Both the position numbers and the translations under genes were made by a program. Below are positions 1 to 13,400 of a DNA stretch of 64,000 nucleotides, piece by piece. How positions within the stretch are numbered: position 1 is the stretch's first letter; every line of letters begins with the position of its first letter. Location of the stretch: NCBI GenBank assembly GCA_949316495.1, contig OX439004.1:55150159-55214158 (forward strand), written 5' to 3'. The notes under the pieces were generated by a model, which made no database searches, was not told the origin of the DNA, and worked only from the letters and a program-made list of their open reading frames with translations. This DNA is from Amphiduros pacificus. Its lineage: Eukaryota; Annelida; Polychaeta; Phyllodocida; Hesionidae.

Positions 1-175
1 AATGCTCACAAATATCCACCCCTAATTTACATATTTTATATCTCGCTATAATACCCCTTAACTTTAAAGTGGCAAATGGAGAGTGATATATGATATTGTT
101 TGGGTTTGTCAATCTTCAAATTTCAACAAACATCTAAACATGTCCTTCAGACTTCGGATTATTGAAAATACCTGA

Positions 176-958
176 TACCCACCACAGGAGGGGTAAGATC
201 TTTGTACCCACCACAGGAGGGGTAAGATCTTCGTACCCACCATAGGAGGGGTAAGATCTTAGTGCCCACCACAGGAGGGGTAATATCTTAGTACCCACCA
301 CAGGAGGGGTAATATCTTAGTGCCCACCACAGGAGGGGTAAGATCTTAGTGCCCACCACAGGAGGAGTAAGATCTTAGTACCCACCACAGGAGGGGTAAG
401 ATCTTAGTGCCCACCACAGGAGGGGTAAGATCTTAGTGCCCACCACAGGAGGGGTAAGATCTTAGTGCCCACCACAGGAGGGGTAATATCTTAGTGCCCA
501 CCACAGGAGGGGTAAGATCTTAGTGCCCACCACAGGAGGAGTAAGATCTTAGTACCCACCACAGGAGGGGTAAGATCTTAGTGCCCACCACAGGAGGGGT
601 AAGATCTTAGTCCCCACCACAGGAGGGGTAAGATCTTAGTGCCCACCACAGGAGGGGTAATATCTTAGTGCCCACCACAGGAGGGGTAAGATCTTAGTGC
701 CCACCACAGGAGGAGTAAGATCTTAGTCCCCACCACAGGAGGGGTAAGATCTTAGTCCCCACCACAGGAGGGGTAAGATCTTAGTGCCCACCACAGGAGG
801 GGTAATATCTTAGTGCCCACCACAGGAGGGGTAAGATCTTAGTGCCCACCACAGGAGGAGTAAGATCTTAGTACCCACCACAGGAGGGGTAAGATCTTAG
901 TCCCCACCACAGGAGGGGTAAGATCTTAGTACCCACCACAGGAGGGGTAAGATATTAG
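176..958 (+). repeat. Minisatellite, 29-bp unit, about 27 copies
   Basis: The unit is GTGCCCACCACAGG then AGGGGTAAGATCTTA. Variants at three positions (TACC/TGCC/TCCC, AGGGG/AGGAG, AAGAT/AATAT) recur in the same order every five to six units, so there is a higher-order period of about 174 bp. It lies upstream of the first visible PPP1R10 exon, probably in an intron. Confidence 0.95.
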
Positions 959-1021
959 TCCTGCTATGGTTTATATCAGCTGTGCTATGTTATTGTTCAG
1001 ACATTAATCATTTTTCTTCAG

Positions 1022-1036
1022 TGCAAGCTTGTCCAG
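1022..1036 (+). CDS. PPP1R10: Candidate 15-nt microexon of PPP1R10
   Basis: TGCAAGCTTGTCCAG is bounded by a pyrimidine-rich CATTTTTCTTCAG acceptor and a GTATGG donor. Its length is a multiple of three. It ends in phase 2, so joining to the next exon would read A-S-L-S-R-M-M-Q-D-A, which lines up loosely with the human stretch before KMVSRC. A longer exon at the same donor meets an in-frame stop. The evidence is splice signals and phase only, so it could be chance. Confidence 0.3.
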
Positions 1037-1329
1037 GTATGGGGTACACTTGAATATGTTTCAAACCATGAAAATGACTTTACAATTTTTGTTGAAACAT
1101 AACAATAATATCCATAACGTAAATGGTAAATGGGATAAAATAAATCTTAGAAATAAGAGAAGATATCTGATGTCAGCCATGTTTGGTTCAGGATTCATTA
1201 TTTATTTTATATTTGGTCACAGGCAATTTATGAATTGAAAGCATGGTTCGTAAAGAAAGAAAATGCTATCAGTTACTGACTATGATCAGTATTTTAACTT
1301 TATGATTAATTAATTGGTTTGTATTTTAG

Positions 1330-1416
1330 GATGATGCAGGATGCGAACAAGATGGTTAGCAAGTGTGTCTACCTCAACATTCTCAAGGCCACCAAAGAAA
1401 CACCAGTCCTTGAAAA
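1330..1416 (+). CDS. PPP1R10: PPP1R10 coding exon 1 in window (TFIIS-N-like domain)
   Basis: The acceptor is TATTTTAG and the donor is AA|GTAAGT; entry and exit are both phase 2. It encodes [18 protein letters not shown] and continues [10 protein letters not shown], matching the human helix that includes KMVSRCTYLNILL. The + frame starting at the ATG at 1341 is a shadow. Confidence 0.9.
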
Positions 1417-4400
1417 GTAAGTCTTCAAACTTAAAGCTTTCATTAAACAAAAAACTTAGCATTTTTTGCTCTGGTTTTATCTGGAAACAAGATCATCATA
1501 TGCAAGTCAGAGATAGAGAAAATTTAGTCCCAAAGTTGTGATTAGCAGATATCCCGATCTAGCTGGGGAGGTGGTACCAGTACAACTCGCACCTTGTCAT
1601 TTCTAATGACTGTGACACTTTGGCCTGCAGCATTATTCTTTTTTTAAGAACTCCAAACCTTATTTATAGAAAATAACTTCTGAAAGATTAATTAGATTCT
1701 TTCAATGGACCCAGTTTGAGTTTGAGGATCAGTCACTGGTCAATTTTCGATGTGCAAATCACGTTCCATTTACCAAAATTTTATTTTATTTTATTTTATT
1801 GAGAATGAAATACTGGCAAGGGAACCTAATTCAACCTTGCAAATAGTTCAACCTTGCTAACTGAGAACAGTCTTGCTGTGTTGTAGATATTGATTAAGAT
1901 TTTAATAAACGCCAACTCCTGCAAAATATAGTGATATGGTTTAAACTAGCTGAATTGGGCGTGTTCAAATTTGTGACCTGTCATAAATGGTTCAACTGGT
2001 CAGAACCCCAAATCAGTAAATGACAGAGGGCATTTGGTGTGTGTCAGTAGTGCAAACAGCGATTGAAGCATTAGTTAACAATAAACCCCTGGAGGAAAAC
2101 GTGAGAAGCCACAGTAAGAGGAAAGACAATTTGGCATCAAGTGTATTATCGCCCATGTCATCAGTTTGGTTGCCACCTTTAGGCAAATCTACCACTTAAT
2201 ACCACCGTTTATTAAGATTAGAAAAGGTGAAAGGTGTAGTGTGTGATCTAGCCAATAGTCCGTCAAATATTGGAAGATCTCTGCTTGGTTTGCAATATTT
2301 TGTGTAACATTTGAGTGCAAATCCTTTGAGCTAGAATTTTTTTTTATTTCCACTTGTTACAGTTTGTGGAGCCATTTGAATGATTGTGGATGTGAAATAG
2401 CAATAAAATGTATGAAATTTGTCACCAAAACAGGCATACAAAATCATTTTTGCTCAATTGAATAGAATTTGTCAAAAGTTTGCCTAAACCTATACTGAAA
2501 GTGATTTTGCATTGGTTTTTGTATACAGCTCTTAGAGCAGTAATAGATATATTATAACATCAGAGATGACGAGTGCTAATGTGTATATGTCAGTTATTTG
2601 TGTAGATGCATTTGATTCATACTCTCATAATCTATGTTTCCGAGCAGGTTTCCAGCATATGTTGTTTACTTGTAGCTCACTGCACATGCTAGTCAATGAC
2701 GTCTGTGATTTACTGCAACTTAAACAGATAACCGTACACAAATTCTTTTCAAGACTTTCTTATTATCTTGTTCACATGAATGAACAATGGTCCAGCTCAA
2801 TCAATAACATGTCTGATATTGGAAGTACTTGAACAACTGAGAAGAAATTCAATAGGATTTATATTTGCATAATTGCCACACCAGTCCGAAACAAGATTAT
2901 ATTTCTGAACTTACTGTGGTCAGCATTACAAAAGCAGGAAGGCTTGATTTAATAATAATTTAAATTTCAGGGGGACACTTTGGGGCAGTTTTGCTATTAA
3001 ATAGAAATGTTCTGTTGGTAAGGGTGACCTAAAACAAATTGCCATTCCTTCAGTATTTCCATTGACAGCCATGGCAAATAGGATGCCTGGCTGCACACTG
3101 CACAGATTAACTTTGTCAGCAGTGGTGTGCACTTAGACTGCAGCAGGCGAGACATATTGCTGGAACTGGGTCAGATGCCAGCCAAACAACAAATGTGATG
3201 CCATGTCCTACAGGAATGGGAATCTGACTGTCTGCCATAATAACCACATTTCCCTGAGTAGGCACCAACTGTTCAAAGAGCAGATGATAGATTCTGTCAC
3301 AGTCAAAGCATAGTCTGGCTTTGAGTGCTGTTATTCATTGCTTGTTATGAACAAGTTGGTTTTCACATATATCTTAAAGTCAAACAATCCCCTGTTTCAA
3401 ACCCAAGTCATTTAATCCTTGTGACAAGCACTTTTCAACTCTCATTTGTGCACCTTCAACCCCCTCTGTATTTATGAGTGTTTTGCCCCATAAATCTGAT
3501 ATTTCATTATAAGGCCTTAAAAATAAGCTTGTTTCTTGATTTCTCTTCTTACCCTAGTGCAAACCACATTATCTAAAACAAGGTTATTAATTTGTATTTG
3601 GTCATACTGCTCAGATGCCCATTGCCCAGTCTGCAATTCAGAACCTGTCCTCAAGTTTTGTAATGAAAGTCTCAAAATGACTGCAATTAAAGCATGGTCT
3701 GCACTTTGAAGAGAGAGAAAATGATTTTATGACTTCCTGTGATCAGCACAAAGGATAAAAATGTCATGGCTGCCATAAAAGAATGTTTTGATTAATTGTA
3801 TTTTTTAAAAACTTTTTATGTTCTGAGTTAAAGATTTCCAAATGCCTGAACCATATCCAAGGCCAAGTGTGATATATTATCTAGCTGTTAAAATGGCCAC
3901 CATTTGTTAGCAGTCGTAGACACAAAATTCTCCTGTGCTTGAGAATTCCATTGGTATTTTAGTATCACCTTGGCAACAGGGATACTGGCACTTGATGCTG
4001 GTAGTGTCCGATCAAATATAACAAATTGCATTTATCAAAAAATGATCATCTTTGTACTAGTATCTTATTTTACACTAAATTTGCAAGTAAAATTGGTATT
4101 TTTGTAGCCTATTATAATAACTTTTGTTGTTGGAATTTATGTTGTCATGACAGAGTAGAATTTGACAATTTTCTTGCTCGGATACAGTTCCATCCACCAA
4201 TTAGTCACACAACTTGCAAGGGGTTTCCTTTTTTCAATTGCCCTCATAAATAGAAGAAATTGGTCCTCACTCATTTCCCTTTAGACAACAGAAAAAAGAG
4301 GACGTGTCCCCTTTTTCTCCTTTTTCACATGATTGTTTGATGTTTTGTTCTATAAAAGGTATTGCCCTCAAGATTTCTTTTGGTCATAGAGTGTCAGATC

Positions 4401-7400
4401 CAGGACTAAGCTCCACAGAGGTGTAGGCAGTGCTTGACATGTGCACTGCCTGGTGGCCGGCAGGGCTTGACATGTGCACTGCCTGGTGGCCGGCAGGGCT
4501 TGACATGTGCACTGCCTGGTGGCCGGCAGGGCTTGACATGTGCACTGCCTGGTGGCCGGCAGGGCTTGACATGTGCACTGCCTGGTGGCCGGCAGGGCTT
4601 GACATGTGCACTGCCTGGTGGCCGGCAGGGCTTGACATGTGCACTGCCTGGTGGCCGGCAGGGCTTGACATGTGCACTGCCTGGTGGCCGGCAGGGCTTG
4701 ACATGTGCACTGCCTGGTGGCCGGCAGGGCTTGACATGTGCACTGCCTGGTGGCCGGCAGGGCTTGACATGTGCACTGCCTGGTGGCCGGCAGGGCTTGA
4801 CATGTGCACTGCCTGGTGGCCGGCAGGGCTTGACATGTGCACTGCCTGGTGGCCGGCAGGGCTTGACATGTGCACTGCCTGGTGGCCGGCAGGGCTTGAC
4901 ATGTGCACTGCCTGGTGGCCGGCAGGGCTTGACATGTGCACTGCCTGGTGGCCGCAGCCAGCTGCTCTCAAGGAATACATATATTTTTGGTTGTGCAAAT
5001 TTTTAGCTGTTCATAGTGTATTTTTTGCATTGATTCAGTCTGTCCATCAACTTTGATCATCTCCTGTGAAAGTACTTCTTGGGATTCATTAATTTGTATG
5101 TAAGACTTTCTTTCTTCAGGTGACCAATTCTGTCTACTTTCCATTTCGCCTAGAATTGTTTCCATTTTTATGACTTTTTGCAAACAATCTAATAGCTATC
5201 ACTATCATTGAGATGTCAAGGAGGCTGCCATTTTGAATTACATGACAAATAATATCCATGAGAATTGAGATAATGTTTTTGTTCAAATCAGTTGAGGCTA
5301 GAATCTTTTTGGTAGCACAACTTTTGTGTAACTCTCTCATGTCCTAGATACTTCTTGTGTGGACAAAAAATAATTGTTCAGTTCTGAATATAGGACACGG
5401 TGTTCTCCTGTCTGACAGGATTGCATGGTCTCGTACACACCCATGATATCGTGGATGGAAATGGAAACCGGTTCACCCAAGCTTACTTTTGTTGCACTCC
5501 CAAATATTTGTAAGCGTGACTTTTAATGCTCTATACCAGCAACATGAATTAGTCAGGGGCACATTGAACAGGGAACGAAACCTTTAGTTGAAATGAAATA
5601 GCATTTGAAATATTATTGATATGTTATCTGCATAGCAAGGCTTAGACACCCATCACTTTTGGCAGCCTAACCTACGTCTACTGGCCTGGACATAAAGGTT
5701 TTGATCACAGGCCCAGACATAAAGGTTTTGATCACTGGCCCAGACATTAAGGTTTTGATCACTGGCCCAGACATTAAGGTTTTGATCACTGGCCCAGACA
5801 GAAAGGTTTTGATCACTGGCCCAGACATAAAGGTTTTGATCACTGGCCCAGACATAAAGGTTTTAATCACAGGCCCAGACATAAAGGTTTTGATCACTGG
5901 CCCAGACATAAAGGTTTTGATCACAGGCCCAGACATTAAGGTTTTGATCACAGGCCCGGACATAAAGGTTTTGATCACTGGCCCAGACATTAAGGTTTTG
6001 ATCACTGGCCCGAGAAGGTAGGATGCTCTTTGGCCTTTCATCAAAAACAACAGGCTCATAAACATAAAGCAAGGAAAATACAGGAGAGTTTCACTGAAAT
6101 CTGGACCAGTAGAATATCAGATCCACTGGCCTTTACTGGCCCAGAGATTCCAAAACCCTTCAGGGCCCCCATCCTAATGCTATTGTCAAGCTCTAGGCTA
6201 AATGAAAAAAATATGAAAGTGCCATTATCATTGTCTTCTCCAGAGAAATGAGATTATTGTCATGTGTGAATAAGGCAGGCAGGAGTAAGTTTATTATATG
6301 AAGCTCACTCACAATTAAACAGGCAATATGTGCAGGATTACTATTTTAATTTGCTCATGTGATGGGTAGAAAATTCCTGCATTTGTGGTGAAAAGAACAC
6401 GATAATTAGATTAGAATGTACGTGGATGCTTTGTGTGTGTTTCATGACAACACACACAAAGTAGTAGTAATTTCATTGCTAAACACTAAATATAACCCAA
6501 GTTATTTTACCACTTTACACGGAGAAAGTGTGGCCATTCCCCTGACCCCAATGACCCCACATTTTGTAATCACAAACTCCTCTGCACAGTGCAAATAGTG
6601 GGTCTGCTGATGCTTCAGACTGTTATGTTATTGTGGTGCTGATGAAAAGATAAATGTAATGCTACCCTTTATATGGGTGACCGTATGACTAAGTCACCCA
6701 AGTTTCTGGGTTTGATATACCACTTTGCCATGAGAGCAAAACCACATCTATTTGGTTGTGCAAAGATAGGTCCCAGATCCAGACCCAATCTTCCCGATAG
6801 TCACCAAACCTTCAATGGACATCGGTCCGGTAAAGTTGACTTTTTTGCCGGACTGAAAGCATTTTTACCGGGCCGAAAAAAAGAAAGAATATCAGCGTGA
6901 AAAGTAAATATGCTCATATTGTCCAGGTACAAGCTTCCCAAACGGCGATACAATTAAAATTTTATTTTACACATAGAAATATTCTGACACTGTCTGCAAC
7001 AGTCTGCCTTCATTTAATAAGTTTAAAGTATGCACGGGTCAGAGAAAATGCGAGTTTAACAATGCTTAACTACGCATATAAGACACGAGGTCGCCATTAT
7101 GTATTGCGCAATGATGGATCCCTGACACTTCGTATTTATGTTTTACCTTTAAAATGTCTGCCGAACTTGTCGAGGGATATACTTTGAGAAAAGTTAGAAT
7201 TTTCACAAAAATACATGTCTGACATGAGGTCCGACTACGGAGGAAAATATGCCGGACCATGGCAAAAAATATGTCAGGTCCGGCGGTTATCGGGAAGACT
7301 GCAGACCTACAAAAACCTTATAATGATTAATTTATATGAACCTGAAAAGTAGCACAGAGGTAGATATGACATGCTACATGGCAGCAGTATTTTGAAATGT

Positions 7401-10400
7401 GCAATTCTCATCAGGAGACTTTGTGTCTGCTTACCTTCTTGTTAATAGCCGTTGTTCACAACTCGTGTATCCTTATTCAGAGAAAACTAGCACAGTGTAT
7501 TTTGGTCAGGAGAAACCTGATAAAATGGTTATTCTGAGAGCAATTTCAGTTATTTTTGAGGTCAGAAGATTACATATGTACATGTTTTATTGGTGCAGAT
7601 AACCCAGAATAGGTAGACTGTATATAGAAGTCTGATGCTTAAAATATCAGGGAACTTGAGACATGTGAGAATGATTCATTGAAATCACAAATGTCTCACA
7701 ATGATCAGTGCCTTAGGGTCTATGTTTTTAACATAAAATGTACTACACAGGTACTTTGCAGTCATTATTTGCAAGGTGAAATGTACAATATACAGTCATT
7801 GACTGTTTGACTGGCATTTTACTTGTAAAGGAGCCCTTATTTGAAGGCCTTATGACAAAGTCTCATTCTACTTGTAGTTATCTGGTCACGTAACAGAGAC
7901 CTAAGTCACACAAGAGTTATCTGTGTTCTATTTTCTGAAAAATTTACAGCTTTGTCAATATGACTTGGCAGATATATGATCTACCTATTAGGGGCTTGGG
8001 CAAGTTGAATATTGGCTAACCTTGGGCTATTTTCAAGGTCACAGCCAATTTACAAAATGTTATTTTTTATATATTGCAAAAAACTACAGATAACATCTAC
8101 TGCCATCAAAATTGTCTCATACAATATGTTCACGTTAAAAAAATAATGTTATATAACTAGGTCACTTTGACCTATTTAAATGCCATTTCAGTCACAACAT
8201 CCAAAAAAATGGGGAAGCTGGTCCAGAACTTAATATTATGGATATGTGAAGTGTATATGAAACTTATTTGTTTGGATGAATTTTTGTTGACGGGGGCCAA
8301 GGTCAAGACATGCAATATTGTAACTTTTATTGATCATGCCCTCTTAACTGTAATAATATAGCAATTTTGATGTAACTTAGTTGGCTCAGAGGAGTAATCA
8401 ATGTAATTAGGTCACAGTACCTATTTAAAGGCTAAATAGGATTTTTACATTTGGCAATATTTTCAAGGTCAGAGGAGAATCAGATATATACCATATTTTA
8501 CGCAACAGTGAATATCACTTATTGTCACTGCATGTATCCTGTACAATATGTTCATAATTTGGAGAATAATTTATGTAACTAGATTACTTTGACCTCCTTA
8601 CAGCACAAAAGAGATTGGCATGTAGGAGTTGCATAGTGCATGATCTTGTCTGCATTTAATACTGTGTTGACTTAAGTTTTTTGCCACTCACAAACTATCT
8701 TGTCTTCTCAAAATTCAGTTATTTCTAGTGATAATCATAATAATTGATTTATTTGTGCAGGTAGTGCTTCAGACAGGATATTAAGGGGGATATGTAGGCC
8801 TTGACAATACACAAAGAGAAAAATGTTGGTTGTCCGATTAGGCCACCAGAGCATGATTAGTTGCGGCCCGAAGTCTCTAAGGATAATAGGATGTGTGATG
8901 CAATAAAGAGCATGGTACATAAGGCTGTATAGTGTCTAGTGTCTGAGTGCGGGTTACTTTTCCCAATCAAAATTTGCCAGTCCATTGATCATGATATGAG
9001 ACAAATATCTATCTAGGATTAGAATAACATCAAGATGGTTTGGGCCACTTAAAGACAAAATATGGTTGCCCAACTGGGCCACTACAACAGAGCATTCACT
9101 GGCCCAAACAGGATCTGGTGGCCCCGGGCCAGGGCATATGTAATTTTAAAATTTAAAAAAAAACAGGATATCTGTGTCAAATAATTTTTATTATTACATC
9201 CAGTGTTTGCCCAAAGTTTTTGACCCATATCTGACAATGTCTGACGTTGAGCCAGTCATTGTCAGACATTTGTCTTCAACATCAGACATTTCAGCATGTA
9301 CATTTTCTTTTTCATTTCGCAGCTTTTTTGCACATATAACAAATATCCGGCTTTAAAAAAAAAATACTTGAGAATTGGTTATCAAAGCTTAGTTAAGAGA
9401 CCGCTGCAAGAGTGAGAGTCCGTTGCAAGAGTGAGAGATTGCATCCCTTCCCAGCCGAAGGCACTTGTATAAAATATACTATTTCTAATCATTTCTCAAT
9501 CAAATATTAGTCAAATATTCATTTAAAGCTAAGAATACTTACCCCAGGTTGTAAAATATTCATCTGCTCTATTTAGGCTTTTTGACTGGTACCGGATCAT
9601 TTTCTATAAAATTTTAACTAGAACTTGTGATAGAGCATAAATCCCGAAAAACATGTGCGACTTTTGAACAGGAGTGCACGCGGCCAAAATAATCAAATGG
9701 GGACAAACGTAATGACCCCGATATGGCTCAAACTTGTTAAAATGGCGGCCACTGAAAACAAACCTAAAAAATCAAGTATTTGTGATGAACACAAAGAGAA
9801 ATTTCACAGGTAAAGAACAGCAGACAATTTGGTCTATGATTTCAGTCATTATCGGCAGACCATGTGATCTTTGTCCGACATGCTCACGACTTTTGGCGAA
9901 CACTGTATATCTATAACTGAGAATCACAAAACTTGAATATCTCCAAATGGGCCTCACTATATCTCAAGTTTGCATTTTGAGGACTCTATAATGAACTTAA
10001 AGTCCAGTGTCTAAGTCTGAGGCTTATGTCTGGACTGATTTGCCATCATGGTGGTTTCCTGTAAAAGTTTTACCTCATGGTTCCTGTTTTTGGATAGGAT
10101 TTAATTGCTGGCAGAGCTTTGAATGAGGTGTACCATATACCGGTATATGCCAGTGCACAAGAACCTGAAGTTATATTTGAGACAGTGTGAATATATGGGT
10201 CTACCCCAAGGAAATGAGATTGTTCATGTCCACCATAGAATATCAGTTGCAGTGAGTCTTGAGAAATAGATACTATAAACAGGATTACCCTGTTTCCACA
10301 AATAAGAATATGTGTGGGGGTATACTGCAGTAGCAGTTCTCACTGTATTTAGCTGTCAAGGGTTGTGGGGATTTACCGGCCATGTTGCTTGTTATGGAGA

Positions 10401-13400
10401 GCTGTCAAGGGTTGTGGGGATTTACCGGCCATGTTGCTTGTTGTGGAGAGCTGTTAAGGTTTGTGGGGATTTACCGGCCATGTTGCTTGGTGTGGAGAGC
10501 TGTCAAGGGTTGTGGGGATTTACCGGCCATGTTGCTTGTTATGGAGAGCTGTCAAGGGTTGTGGGGATTTACCGGCCATGTTGCTTGTTATGGAGAGCTG
10601 TCAAGGGTTGTAGGGATTTACGGGCCATGTTGCTTGTTATGGAGAGCTGTCAAGGGTTGTGGGGATTTACCAGTCATGTTGCTTGGTGTGGAGAGCTGTC
10701 AAGGGTTGTGGGGATTTACCGGCCATGTTGCTTGTTGTGGAGAGCTGTTAAGGTTTGTGGGGATTTACCGGCCATGTTGCTTGGTGTGGAGAGCTGTCAA
10801 GGGTTGTGGGGATTTACCGGCCATGTTGCTATCCAGGGGTATGTTCATGATTGTAACCCTGGGACGTTTCACATACACATCAGAAATACAGCTGTTGAAA
10901 AGTTGAAATTTCAAACAATATGACCTGTATTTTGTCTCTCATTTTATCTCTCATAATTCACTTTTAGGGCAGTGAATAATCTTTGTTAAAATTTAAATGA
11001 ATAATGATATTTACCAAATTATCCTAATCATATTGTGTTAAGAAATAACCAAAAAAAATTATTAACATTTATAGTTTTATATTGTGATATTGCCTTGTGG
11101 TTGCCGCTTGGTTCTGAATATTGTGAACTGTGGTGGTTGATAATATAAAAACAGGCAAACATAGAACCTGGGTATGGATTTGCATGGACCACACATTGTT
11201 CTTCCTGTGGGGTCCATAGCCCGACCATATCCACATGTTCGAAAGTAACAATGAAATTAACACAAACAGGCCTTGACATAAAGAGTCGGGCCACCAGAGC
11301 ATGAGAAGTGGTGGTCCGAAGTTTCTTAGGATAATAGGATGTGTGATACAATAAAGAGCATTTTACATAAGGCTGTATAGTGTCTGAGTGGGGGCTACTT
11401 GTCCCAATCAAATGCCTATTGAACGTGATATGATATCTATCAATGATTAAAATAATAAAATCAAGATAGCTTGGGCCACTAAAAGACCAAAAATATGGTT
11501 GAGTTGGGCAACCAACAGAACATTCACTGGCCCGAACAAAGGATCTGATGGCCCTGGGACACCGGGCCAGTGCGTATGTCAAGCCCTCACAAACGACCAT
11601 TGAATATGGTAGAACAAAATTTTCGGTAAAGTGATTTATAACCAAAGCAACAGTAATCGTCCATTCACAGCCATTATCAAACTCGTCCAAGATAACGTTC
11701 ATTAATGTGGCTGTGCAATATTTTTTTAAATCGCATGAGCAATCCCTAGGACTTAATAAACGGACGAACCACACCCAAATTGTCCCCTCTTCAACTTCGT
11801 CGAGGTGGGATACAGACATACAGTTATTATGAGATCATTCCAGTTCCATGCCCAGATTAGCTCATTTAGGATACAAATAAACATCTTATTTTTAAGACAC
11901 ATTTTATTGAATACAAACCTGAAAGCTTTATAAATGATGCGATCCCGTTATAGTCTATAGATAGCTCTATATTTACCATCTCTGACAAGGGTAAATTAAC
12001 ATTGGAACAGCATACTCCAATGTTCTTGATTGTGACCCCGGAATGTGACAATTTTTGACAGAAAGATATTTGCCATCCTCACAGGATCATGTTTAAAGTA
12101 AACCAGATAGTTTATCTCTGTACAAAGTAAAGAATAGAGCTGAAACCTTAATAAGAACAGAAATAGTGGACAAAAGTCAAAGTTTTTAACTGAAAATTGT
12201 TTAGACTAAAATAAGAATATCAAGGTATCTGTAGAAAAAAAATCAAAGGTGTTTTCAGATTAATATAATGTAACATGCTCATTTAAATATATGCAAAAGA
12301 ATAACCCCGAGATGCAGTGCCTTCACAAAATAATATTAGATAATGGTTTGTTGCTTAATCATTTTTAAGGTTTGTGTAGATATTTCCTTGTGGTTGCCGC
12401 TTGGGTATGGATTTGCATGGACCACACATTGTTCTTCCTGTGGGGTCCATAGCCCGATATCCACATGTTAGAAAGTAACAATGAAATTAACACAAACAAG
12501 ATCATTGACTCTTTTAAGTTCCCCTGCCATTGAATATGGTAGAACAAGATTTTTGGCAAAGTGGTTACCATGGCAATAGAAATCATCCAATTACAGCCAT
12601 TAGTAAAAAAAAAACCACTTTGAAGTTTAATTTTGGCCCAGCAGCATAATTTCACCCAAGCTCCACCAGAGGGCGAGGTGCCTTATGGTGGTTGCTCACT
12701 ACATCCACCAGAGGGCGACGGGGTGAGCCTATCACCTCTGGACAAGGTGCCTTATGGTGGTTGCTCACTACATCCACCAGAGGGCGACGGGGTGAGCCTA
12801 TCACCTCTGGACAAGGTGCCTCTTGGTGGTGGCTCACTACATCCACCAGAGGGCGACGGGGTGAGCCTATCACCTCTGGACAAGGTGCCTCTTGGTGGTG
12901 GCTCACTACATCCACCAGAGGGCGACGGGGTGAGCCTATCACCTCTGGACAAGGTACCTCTTGGTGGTGGCTCACTACATCCACCAGAGGGCGACGGGGT
13001 GAGCCTATCACCTCTGGACAAGGTGCCTCTTGGTGGTGGCTCACTACATCCACCAGAGGGCGACGGGGTGAGCCTGTCACCTCTGGACAAGGTGCCTTAT
13101 GGTGGTTGCTCACTACATCCACCAGAGGGCGACGGGGTGAGCCTGTCACCTCTGGACAAGGTGCCTCTTGGTGGTGGCTCACTACATCCACTAAATTGCT
13201 CAAACTGCTGTCTATCTTGCTAAAGATTTCTCAAGAAATATTTACCACTTATATCCTAAGGTACATAGGAATGTGAAAATACAAATTATGTTAGTGGGAC
13301 ATTTAAGGATGAAAAATTGTTAAAACAATAATGAAGAAGGCTGCCAAAACAGTGCTTTGAATTGATTTAACTGAAATAATTGTGATAAAATGCATTGTTT

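Noticed and set aside
176-958. CRISPR-like regular repeats
   Set aside because: Units are contiguous with no unique spacers, and the DNA is eukaryotic.
1341-1541. 66-codon frame over the first PPP1R10 exon
   Set aside because: Wrong frame; the conserved peptide [11 protein letters not shown] is read in the neighbouring frame and ends at a GTAAGT donor.
4384-5056. Long open frames on both strands (190-208 codons) with 11-residue repeats
   Set aside because: They come from a 33-bp tandem repeat, a multiple of 3 without stops; no other coding evidence.
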